A stretch of DNA of 58,653 nt, from contig WYBS01000096.1 in the NCBI GenBank assembly GCA_011525755.1, forward strand, positions 1 to 58,653. The letters are read 5' to 3'. The notes below the pieces were generated by a model. It was not told the DNA's origin and did not search any database. It saw only the letters and a list, made by a program, of their open reading frames with translations. Positions 52,382-58,653 of the stretch are shown in pieces (within the stretch, counting starts at the first letter, position 1; every line of letters starts with the position of its first letter). The DNA comes from Planctomycetaceae bacterium (lineage in GTDB: Bacteria; Planctomycetota; PLA2). A program made the position numbers and the translations under genes.

Positions 52382-52426
52382 GGCGCACGATTCAGGTGCG
52401 CCGCCGCGCCGGTCCAGGTGCGCTGC
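52382..52426 (-). promoter_or_regulatory. Probable activator sites upstream of the sigma-54 promoter
   Basis: Dyad GGCGCAC-GATTCAG-GTGCGCC (52382-52402) with perfect 7-base arms, and a repeat of its right half, CAGGTGCGC at 52393-52401 and 52415-52423, 22 bases apart (two helical turns). They lie about 120-165 bases upstream of the predicted start, the normal distance for sigma-54 activators. Confidence 0.5.
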
Positions 52427-52460
52427 GTTGCTGCGCGCCCGGCACGGGCGGATGCGCGGA

Positions 52461-53753
52461 TCAGGGCGTCGGGCTCACGCCGTCAATCGCGCGCTCGGGA
52501 GGCACCCCGAGCGGTTCGAGGATCCTCGTCGCCCGCTCGAGACAGGCGCCGGCGGTCTCGTCGTCCCCGAGCGCCTTCCGGAAGTCGGCGTAGGCGCGAT
52601 ACGCCGCGGCCTCGAGCAGCGACGTGCGCTCGAGCGAGCGACACAGATCGAGGGCCTGCTCGAAGAAGACGAACCCGTCCCCGTCGCCGGCCATGCCTCG
52701 GGCCTCCCCCATCTGCAGGTAGACCCGAACGAGCCAGAAGGGAAGGCCCTCCTCGATGGCCCGCTCCTCGGCCCGCCGCATGTCCTCCTCCGCCTCGAGA
52801 CGGCTCTCCCACCGCATGTGGAGCCTCGCGAGGCTCAGGCGCACGGACAGCTCCAGCTCCGGCACGTTCCCGTGGAGGAGCGTCCACATCAGCGCCTCCC
52901 GGTAGTCCGCGGCGGCTGCGATCCGATCCCTCAGCGCCTCGTGCAAGTCGCCCTGCGCCTGCAGGACCCGCGCGAGGTCCGCGGCGTCCTCGTCGAGCCG
53001 GAGGCACGAGCGCGCGCGGAGAAGCGCGACCCTTGCATCTCCCAGCCGACCCTCCCGGACCGCCAGCGCGCCGAGCTGCCGGAACACCCTCGCCATCGCC
53101 ACGCGATGGTCGCCGGCCTGGGCCTGCCGCAGCCCGCGCGCGCACCAGGCTCGCGCACCCGCGAGGTTGCCAAGCACGGCTGCGATCTCGCCGAGCGCCA
53201 TCGAGGCGTCCAGGGCGCCCCCGTCGTCGCCTTCGGCCTCCGCCAGCGCGAGGCATCGCTGGTACGTCCGGGCAGCCCCGGGGAACGTCCCGGCATGGCG
53301 GTCGATCCCGCCGAGCGCGAGCAGCGCGGCGACTTCCGGACGTCGGTCGGACAGGCCTTCCGCGATATCGAGCGCCACGGCGTACCACCCCTGCGCTGCG
53401 GACAGGCGCCCGGCCCGTTGCTCGCGGGCGCCCGCCCCGAGGAGGATCGCCACGGCCTCGGCCGCCTGTCCGCGTTGGCACCGGTCGATCACGGAGATCG
53501 CGGCCTCGTACTGTTCCGCCAGCTGGCGGGCCACACTCTGGAGGAGGATGCCGAGCCGTGACCTCAGCGCGGACGGCTCGACGCCCCTCTTGCCCATCGT
53601 CATGTAGGCGGCCGACCTCGACCAGGCACGCTGCTCGTCCGGCCTCGAGGCGGAGACCACGAGCGCGCGGAGGGGGGCGAGGGACTCCAAGGCGGGCAGG
53701 AGACGGAGGGCCTGCTCCACCTTGAGCGGAGGGGTTCCGTGCTGCTGGCTCAC
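52461..53753 (-). CDS. TPR protein of the stressosome/sigma-54 operon
   Basis: 430 residues from a GTG overlapping the activator gene's TGA (GTGA). At least eight TPR-like helix pairs (EVAALLALGGIDRHAGTFPGA, ALDASMALGEIAAVLGNLAGA, VARVFRQLGALAVREGRLGDA-like, LEAAAYRAYADFRKALGDDE). No enzyme motif and no signal. Such proteins serve as adaptors. Co-translation with the sigma-54 activator suggests it binds or modulates it. The upstream activating sites of the next unit begin only 34 bases behind its stop. Confidence 0.75.
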   Translation of the reverse strand: MSQQHGTPPLKVEQALRLLPALESLAPLRALVVSASRPDEQRAWSRSAAYMTMGKRGVEPSALRSRLGILLQSVARQLAEQYEAAISVIDRCQRGQAAEAVAILLGAGAREQRAGRLSAAQGWYAVALDIAEGLSDRRPEVAALLALGGIDRHAGTFPGAARTYQRCLALAEAEGDDGGALDASMALGEIAAVLGNLAGARAWCARGLRQAQAGDHRVAMARVFRQLGALAVREGRLGDARVALLRARSCLRLDEDAADLARVLQAQGDLHEALRDRIAAAADYREALMWTLLHGNVPELELSVRLSLARLHMRWESRLEAEEDMRRAEERAIEEGLPFWLVRVYLQMGEARGMAGDGDGFVFFEQALDLCRSLERTSLLEAAAYRAYADFRKALGDDETAGACLERATRILEPLGVPPERAIDGVSPTP

Positions 53754-55138
53754 AGGCCGTACTCCCGGATCTTGCGGGTGAGCGTGTTGCGGTGGATCGC
53801 GAGGATCTTCGCGGCATCGCCGATCCGGCCTCGCGTGTATTCGAGAGCCCTCGCGATGTGCCTCGCCTCCGCCTCGGCGAGGGTGACCAGGGCCCGATCG
53901 GAGTCCTTTTGCCTCGCGCCGTCGCGCAGCTGTTCCGGGAGGTCCTCCGCGCGCAGCGTGCCGTCCCGGGACCCGATGACCGCGCGCTCGATCACGTTCC
54001 CGAGTTCCCGCACGTTGCCCGACCACGGATGCCTGCGGAGCAGGGTCATGGCGCGCTCGGACAGCGCCGTGATGCTCTTCCCGTGTCTCGTGCCGTGGAG
54101 CCGGAGGAAGTGCGCCGTCAGGAGGTCGAGGTCGTCGCCGCGCTCCGAGAGCGGCGGCAGCGTGATCGTGACGACGGCAAGCCGGTAGAAGAGGTCGGAC
54201 CGGAACCGCCCGGCATCGATCGCTGCGCGAAGGTCGCGGTTCGTCGCCGCGAGCACGCGCGCCGCCACCTTGATCGGCTCCGCGCCTCCGACGCGCTCGA
54301 TCTCGCGTTCCTGGATGGCCCGCAGGATCTTCGCCTGGAGCGCGAGGCTCATGTCGGCCACCTCGTCCAGCAGGATCGTGCCGTCCTGCGCCTGCTGGAA
54401 GCGGCCGATCTTGCGCGCGACCGCGCCGGTGAAGGCGCCCTTCTCATGCCCGAAGAGCTCGCTCTCGAGGAGGTTCTCCGGGATGGCGGCGCAGTTGACG
54501 GCGACGAAAGGCCCGCTCCCCGTGGGCCCGTTGGCATGGATCGCCCTGGCCACGAGCTCCTTGCCGGTGCCGGACTCCCCCTGGATCAGCACGGTCACGG
54601 CGGTCTGCGCGACGAGCGCGATCTGCTTGTAGACGTCCAGCATCGCGGGGCTGTGCCCGACGAGCGTGTAGGGTCCCACCGGGTGGCCTTCCACGGGAGG
54701 AAGCTGCACGGCGTCGTCCGTCCTCGCCGACCACACGCTGTTTAGCGCGCGGAGGAAGTCGTCGCGGCTCGGAGGGAGCGGAAGCAGATCCAGCACACCG
54801 GACTTCTTCGCGCCTAGGGCGAGGTTCATCGAGGGCCGGGACGTCGCGAGAAGGACGTGCGGCCGGCCCTCGACGCCGCGGAGCGCGTCCGCCCACCACG
54901 ACATGTCCGCCTCATCGCCCACGACCGCGAGCACGATGTCCCACCGCTCCTGCGCGATCTGCCTCGCCGCCCGGGGCAGGTCCGGGGCGCTGGCCAGCTC
55001 GGCGCCGGCCTCGGCGGCCCAGCGCCCGAGCGCCCCCCGGAGACCCGGCTCGGCGCCGACGACGAGGATCCTCAGCCGAAGGCGGGCCGCGGGGTCGTCG
55101 CCATCGCGGGCGGAAGGGAACGCCTCCTGCTGCCTCAT
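53750..55138 (-). CDS. Sigma-54-dependent activator with degenerate receiver (NtrC-like)
   Basis: 462 residues. Residues about 22-140 form a receiver fold, but the acidic pair is missing (ILVVGAEPG) and the phosphoacceptor Asp is Val72 (WDIVLAVVGDEAD); the conserved Lys is also replaced. Central AAA+ domain: Walker A GESGTGKE (187-194), GAFTGA (234-239) that contacts sigma-54, Walker B LLDEVADM. C-terminal Fis-type HTH (RGRIGDAAKILAIHRNTLTRKI). Thus activation must come by something other than Asp phosphorylation. ATG overlaps the phosphatase stop. Its most likely target is the adenylation-domain gene. Confidence 0.92.
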   Translation of the reverse strand: MRQQEAFPSARDGDDPAARLRLRILVVGAEPGLRGALGRWAAEAGAELASAPDLPRAARQIAQERWDIVLAVVGDEADMSWWADALRGVEGRPHVLLATSRPSMNLALGAKKSGVLDLLPLPPSRDDFLRALNSVWSARTDDAVQLPPVEGHPVGPYTLVGHSPAMLDVYKQIALVAQTAVTVLIQGESGTGKELVARAIHANGPTGSGPFVAVNCAAIPENLLESELFGHEKGAFTGAVARKIGRFQQAQDGTILLDEVADMSLALQAKILRAIQEREIERVGGAEPIKVAARVLAATNRDLRAAIDAGRFRSDLFYRLAVVTITLPPLSERGDDLDLLTAHFLRLHGTRHGKSITALSERAMTLLRRHPWSGNVRELGNVIERAVIGSRDGTLRAEDLPEQLRDGARQKDSDRALVTLAEAEARHIARALEYTRGRIGDAAKILAIHRNTLTRKIREYGL

Positions 55139-55767
55139 CGCCCACCCAGGTACCTGGCCACCAGAACGAGCGCGTCGTCCGTTCTCCTGGCGTAGTCGAG
55201 AATCAGCCGCTCGGCGAGCCGCTGGGGGTCGTCCCTCGGGGACACGTGCTCGCCGAACCCGTCGCGGATCCCGTCGGTGGCGAACACGAGGAGGTCGCCG
55301 GGCGAGAGCGTCACGTCCGACTCCCGCAGCGCGGGGAGCTGCGCGCCGACGATCCCGGCGGGCTGGACGAGCCGCTCGCGGCGCACCCGCGGCCCGGCGC
55401 CGCAGCGGAGCAGGAGGGCGGAGACGTTCCCGACGCCCGCCCAGACCATGGTGTCCCGGGCTCCGTCGATGGTCGCGAGGCTCATCACCACGCCCCGGTC
55501 GCCCAGAAGCGCCCGGTGACACCGCTCGATCAGGACGAGCAGGGAGTCGTGCGCGTGCCGCTCGAGGATGCTCGACGCCCGCTTGGCCGTCGTCTCCGCG
55601 GCGGTGCCGTGGCCCAGCGCGTCGATCACCGCCAGCAGCGCCCCTTGGTCCCGCCAGACCACGGCGTGCCGGTCCCCGGAGACGCCCTCCCCGGGGAACG
55701 GTTGCGCTGCGACCCCCCACTCCAGGAGGCCGCGGATGCGGCGGCGATCCGTCACTTCCCCCTCCAC
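55135..55767 (-). CDS. rsbX: RsbX-like PP2C phosphatase
   Basis: 210 residues, the size of RsbX and too short for RsbU, which has an N-terminal RsbT-binding domain. SpoIIE/PP2C motifs: EGVSGDRHAVV, AVIDALGHGTAAE, WAGVGNVSALLL, LLVFATDGIRDGF, RRTDDALVLVARY. In the sigma-B pathway RsbX dephosphorylates RsbS and RsbR to reset the stressosome. Overlaps rsbT by 16 bases and the sigma-54 activator by 4. Confidence 0.85.
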   Translation of the reverse strand: MEGEVTDRRRIRGLLEWGVAAQPFPGEGVSGDRHAVVWRDQGALLAVIDALGHGTAAETTAKRASSILERHAHDSLLVLIERCHRALLGDRGVVMSLATIDGARDTMVWAGVGNVSALLLRCGAGPRVRRERLVQPAGIVGAQLPALRESDVTLSPGDLLVFATDGIRDGFGEHVSPRDDPQRLAERLILDYARRTDDALVLVARYLGGR

Positions 55768-56159
55768 TTCCTCATCGTGATCGCCGTCCCTTCCCCGACG
55801 GCGGTCACGATCTCGAAGTCATCCATGAGCCGCCGGGCACCCGGCAGGCCGAGTCCGAGCCCCCCGGCCGTGGAGTGCCCCTCTTGCAACGCGAGGTCCA
55901 CGTCGGCGATCCCTGGCCCGCGGTCGGCGGCGACGACGATGAGGCCGCAACGGTCCCCGTCGTTCACGACCCGGAACCGGACCTCCCCCCGCTTCGCGTA
56001 CATGAGGATGTTCCGGGCGATCTCCGAAACCGCGGTCGCGATGACGGTCTGGTCGCCGAGCGAGAAGCCGGCGGACCGTGCGAGGTCCCGTCCATGCCGC
56101 CTCGCCGAGATGATGTCCACCTCGCTGTCGATCGGGACCAGGATCTCAGTCTCGGCCAT
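55752..56159 (-). CDS. rsbT: RsbT serine kinase of the stressosome
   Basis: 135 residues of the GHKL switch-kinase family. N box VSEIARNILMYA (Glu46, Asn50), G1 box DRGPGI (79-84), G2 box STAGGLGLGL (96-105). RsbT phosphorylates RsbS/RsbR and leaves the complex to bind an output protein, RsbU in Bacillus. No RsbU exists here, so its partner must be another protein, plausibly the sigma-54 activator or the TPR protein. Overlaps rsbS by 14 bases. Confidence 0.92.
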   Translation of the reverse strand: MAETEILVPIDSEVDIISARRHGRDLARSAGFSLGDQTVIATAVSEIARNILMYAKRGEVRFRVVNDGDRCGLIVVAADRGPGIADVDLALQEGHSTAGGLGLGLPGARRLMDDFEIVTAVGEGTAITMRKWRGK

Positions 56160-56517
56160 GAGCCTCGTCCGTCCGCGAGTCGAGGAAGGCCAGCCCCTCC
56201 TCGAGGTCCAGGGCTGTCGAGATGCCCCTCAGCGTGAGGCCGAGCTGCACCATCGCGAACGCGACCTCGGGCTGGATGCCGACGATCACGGTCTCGGAGC
56301 CGCGAAGGCGTGTCATGTGGGCGAGATCGCGCAGGGTGCGAACGGCGAAGGAGTCCATCACGTCGAGCGGCGTGACGTCGATGATCACGCCCCGGGCGCG
56401 GAAGCGGCCCACCTGCCCCACGAGGGCATCCCGGAGCTGGCAGAGATCGCTGTCCGTCAGCGACGACTGGATCGAAGCGATCAGGTAGCTCCCTTGCTTC
56501 AGGATGGGGACCTGCAC
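56146..56517 (-). CDS. rsbS: RsbS stressosome scaffold (STAS domain)
   Basis: 123 residues, a single STAS domain: VPILKQGSYLIASIQSSLTD, RARGVIIDVTPLDVMDSFAVRTL, GSETVIVGIQPEVAFAMVQLG. Ser56 in MDSFAV matches the phosphorylated Ser59 of Bacillus RsbS. It forms the core of the stressosome with RsbR and holds RsbT. Starts 14 bases after the rsbR stop. Confidence 0.93.
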   Translation of the reverse strand: MQVPILKQGSYLIASIQSSLTDSDLCQLRDALVGQVGRFRARGVIIDVTPLDVMDSFAVRTLRDLAHMTRLRGSETVIVGIQPEVAFAMVQLGLTLRGISTALDLEEGLAFLDSRTDEAHGRD

Positions 56518-56531
56518 GGCGCCTCCGCGGT

Positions 56532-57455
56532 CTATGACTTCTGCGACACCTCTTTGATGTCGCTCACCTGGTAGCCGAGCAGGCGCTCGGCCTCCTCGAT
56601 GCCGCCCTGCAGGTCGCCGACCGTCGCCATCTCGCTCAGATCGACGCCGATCGTCACGAGCGTCTGGGCGATCTCCGGCGAGAGGCCGGTGACGATCACG
56701 GTCGCGCCGAGGAGCCGCGACGCCTCGACGGTCTGGACGAGGTGGTTCGCGACGGCCTTGTCCATCGCGGCCACGCCCGTGATGTCGATGACGACGACCT
56801 TCGCGCGGTTCGTGCGGATGGCCTGGAGGAGCTGTTCGGTGAGCTGCCTCGCGCGCTGGGGATCGATCACGCCGATGATCGGGAGGATGAGCAGCCGTTC
56901 GCGGACCTGCAGCACCGGCGTCGAGAGCTCGCGGATCGCCTCCTGCTGCTGCCGGATGACTCGCTCGCGCTCCTGGACGAAGCCGACGGCGACGGTGTTC
57001 GCGATGCTGTTGGCGGCCGGCTCATACGCGTCGAGGATCCGATCCAGCTTGGCGAAATCCTCGCGGTACTTGGCGAAGAGCGAGCGCGCGAGCACGTCGC
57101 GCAGGAGCAGGACGATCCCCACGACCTCGTGGGTCTCGACGCCGCGCGGAATGATGCGTTCGGAGAGGTCGCGGGCGTAGGCCTGCAGGGCCTCGAACGT
57201 CCCGGTCTCCAGCGCCTCGACGTAGTTGTCATAGACCGATGTCGCCTCCGCGAACACCTCCTCCTCGGTCATCGCGGTGAGCAGCCGGGCCTCGGTGATG
57301 CGCCGTGCCCACTCCTCGCGCAGCACGGTTCGCTGCTGGCGCAGGTGCGCGACGAGTTCGCGAAGAAGGGTGGCCGTGGATTCCGAAGCGGGCTGGGAGC
57401 GCTCGACGGGTCTCGCGGCACCACCCCAGACGGAGCGCTCTTCCTTGGCAGCCAT
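56532..57455 (-). CDS. rsbR: RsbR-type stressosome sensor lacking both phosphoacceptor threonines
   Basis: 307 residues with AGGAGG before the ATG at 57455. N-terminal RsbRD-type helical sensor domain (about 25-175: LLRELVAHLRQQRTVLREEW, RGVETHEVVGIVLLLRDVL), then a STAS domain (about 178-300). The threonines matching T171 and T205 of Bacillus RsbRA are Pro199 (GVIDPQRA) and Lys233 (AAMDKAVANH), 34 residues apart as in RsbRA. First gene of the operon RsbR-S-T-X-activator-TPR. Confidence 0.92.
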   Translation of the reverse strand: MAAKEERSVWGGAARPVERSQPASESTATLLRELVAHLRQQRTVLREEWARRITEARLLTAMTEEEVFAEATSVYDNYVEALETGTFEALQAYARDLSERIIPRGVETHEVVGIVLLLRDVLARSLFAKYREDFAKLDRILDAYEPAANSIANTVAVGFVQERERVIRQQQEAIRELSTPVLQVRERLLILPIIGVIDPQRARQLTEQLLQAIRTNRAKVVVIDITGVAAMDKAVANHLVQTVEASRLLGATVIVTGLSPEIAQTLVTIGVDLSEMATVGDLQGGIEEAERLLGYQVSDIKEVSQKS

Positions 57456-57922
57456 GGAACGACCTCCTGTCAACGGGGAGCACATCCCCTGCGAGCGTGA
57501 GAGAGACGAAGGTGCGGGCCAGGCGAGAGCCCCGCACGATTGTGGTGTATCCCTCGGATGCCGGCTCGCAAATGAGGTGGTTTCCGGCAATCGCCCGAGA
57601 GTCGCATGGCAAGCCACTCTTCCCGAGTGTGCCTTCTTGCGAACCGTGAGACGCCCGGGACACTCGCCCGGCAACGGGGCGACGCCGGCGCCGCGATGCA
57701 CCGTAATGCGGCACGGGGAGCGGAGAGACACCCCGACCGGCACGAAGGGTCGCGTGGCGGGCGCGGGCACGCGGCCCGGGCCCGAGAACACGCGAGCCGG
57801 GCGGACGCCGCGCCGCGCGGCGAGGCCGCGATGCTGCGGCGGCCGTCCCGCGAGACTTGGGCGAAACACCTACGCGCGCGCAGGGGTGCCGTTGGTAGCG
57901 TGCGTGAGGAAGGAGACTTGCG
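57456..57922. other. 467-base intergenic region between rsbR and the lipoprotein gene
   Basis: Divergent control region. The half next to rsbR is less GC-rich (57520-57640), where promoters would be expected, but I found no convincing -10/-35 pair and no GG-N10-GC sigma-54 site on either strand. GAAGGAG before 57923 is the ribosome site of the next gene. No coding frame is credible. Confidence 0.5.
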
Positions 57923-58381
57923 ATGCGCCGTGACCCCGCTCTTCCTCTCATCGCAGCGCTCAGCATCCTGGTCGGCTGCGGAACGACACCCGAGGAGGGG
58001 ACCGCCTCGTACGCGCCTCACTCGATGAGCTTGCTCGTCGGCGGGAGCTTCGACCGCGCAGGCGATGGCGCCGCACTGGGCGGGAGCTACGAGTACCGGG
58101 CAAGCCGTCACCTGGGTGCGGTCGCGTTCGCCGACGTCGCGTTCGCCGACGAGACCTCCACGGTCCTCGGGGGCGGGATCCTCGTGCATCCGGCCGACCG
58201 CTGGACGCTGCTCGCCGGCCCTGGCGTCGAGTTCGCCGACGGCGACTCCGACGTCATCGCTCGCGTCGGCGCGTGGTATGCGATCCCCGTGGACGGATAC
58301 CGGCTCGCCCCGACGGCGTGGATCGACTTCGGCGGCGACGCCGCCTTCTTCCTCGGCCTCTCGTTCGGCTTCGACCTGTGA
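57923..58381 (+). CDS. Small outer-membrane-like beta-barrel lipoprotein
   Basis: 152 residues. Signal LPLIAALSILVGC with lipobox Cys19. The mature part has alternating strands of an eight-stranded-barrel kind (SMSLLVGGSFDRAG, AALGGSYEYRASRHLGAVAFADV, WTLLAGPGVEFADG, ARVGAWYAIPV, DAAFFLGLSFGFDL) ending in an aromatic-hydrophobic C-terminal strand. Divergent from rsbR. Possibly a stress-induced envelope protein; function unknown. Confidence 0.7.
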   Translation: MRRDPALPLIAALSILVGCGTTPEEGTASYAPHSMSLLVGGSFDRAGDGAALGGSYEYRASRHLGAVAFADVAFADETSTVLGGGILVHPADRWTLLAGPGVEFADGDSDVIARVGAWYAIPVDGYRLAPTAWIDFGGDAAFFLGLSFGFDL

Positions 58382-58530
58382 GGCGCCGCACCGGGCTGTC
58401 GCCTCGGCCTCGTTCGCTGCCACGGCGGAAGACCCCTCCACCGTCGAGGAGGACCCCTCGTCCCGGCGAAGCCCCGATCTCGCGGAAGACCTCGGTTTGA
58501 CAGAAGGGGGCGCGGGGGGGAGTAACAGGG

Positions 58531-58653
58531 TCTGTCTGGAAAGTCGGCCGTAAGGACCGAGGCTGAGCGAGCCGCCGCCAGACGAGGAAGGCCGACGAGC
58601 CGTATTGACGGAGAAATACGGTGAGGAGGCCTGACGAAGTATGGCGGCGGCGC
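58531..58653. repeat. Nested-hairpin element cut by the right edge
   Basis: Three stems nest around one centre: GCCGCCGCCA (58571-58580) with TGGCGGCGGC (58642-58651); AGGCC with GGCCT; and CCGTATT with AATACGG around an 8-base loop. GACGA-type motifs fill each junction. Upstream, GGGTCTGTCTGGAAAGTC (58528-58545) looks like the outer end of a mobile element. The far end lies outside the window. Confidence 0.45.

Noticed and set aside
55135-55767. RsbU instead of RsbX
   Set aside because: No N-terminal RsbT-binding domain; the catalytic domain starts within 20 residues.
1-58653. tRNA, rRNA or CRISPR arrays
   Set aside because: No cloverleaf with CCA-type end, no conserved rRNA stretch and no regularly spaced direct repeats were found by reading; a covariance-model search would be decisive.

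Overview
This is a bacterial chromosome segment with very high GC and almost complete G/C at third codon positions. Genes are tightly packed with many 4-base start/stop overlaps and frequent GTG/TTG starts. The gene types (PknK-like Ser/Thr kinase with ATPase and TPR parts, PAS kinase, FG-GAP and HEAT proteins, multihaem cytochrome, DUF971, archaeal-style Cdc48 beside GroEL) suit an environmental phylum such as Planctomycetota or Myxococcota. No rRNA or marker gene settles this. I found no tRNA, rRNA, CRISPR array or complete insertion sequence.

1-9.4 kb: a MoeB/ThiF-type enzyme with an N-terminal rhodanese domain (cut by the left edge) diverges from a DUF971 protein. Then come topA, a convergent SecD-head-like/HEAT pair, and a five-gene translationally coupled run (two small membrane proteins, an ADP-forming acyl-CoA synthetase, a lipoprotein, a polytopic glycosyltransferase-like protein). 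9.4-23.6 kb: hybrid histidine kinase, fatty-acid desaturase, S41 peptidase lipoprotein, leucine dehydrogenase, a helical-repeat protein, an SDR / FG-GAP propeller / parvulin operon, and two secreted proteins. 23.6-30.8 kb: PAS-GAF sensor, PknK-like kinase, a small zinc protein, a quinone-oxidoreductase-like enzyme.

30.8-40 kb is accessory: a P-loop ATPase with two inserted membrane helices, a PIN/ribbon-helix-helix toxin-antitoxin pair with a perfect palindromic operator, a cytochrome c operon whose last gene contains an in-frame TGA followed by a compact hairpin, an MntA/HepT pair whose toxin is frameshifted, and a kinase with four zinc ribbons coupled to a PP2C phosphatase. 40-50 kb: a CBS / thiamine-binding / GroEL / Cdc48 operon, MetF with a short MgtE-like transporter, an ArsR/SRPBCC pair with a dyad operator, a beta-propeller and a MORN-type repeat protein.

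50.3-57.5 kb holds the most interesting system. A full stressosome set (RsbR, RsbS, RsbT, RsbX-like) is coupled by overlapping start/stop codons to a sigma-54 activator whose receiver has lost its phosphorylation site, and to a TPR protein. Immediately downstream is a canonical sigma-54 promoter with paired upstream sites, driving a truncated, degenerate adenylation-domain protein and an unknown partner. The arrangement suggests stressosome output to sigma-54 instead of sigma-B. Two other window-wide patterns stand out: a dispersed G-rich element (about two dozen sites, some inside genes) and promoters whose -10 box lies 6-9 bases before the start codon, implying leaderless transcripts. The right edge cuts a nested-hairpin element.
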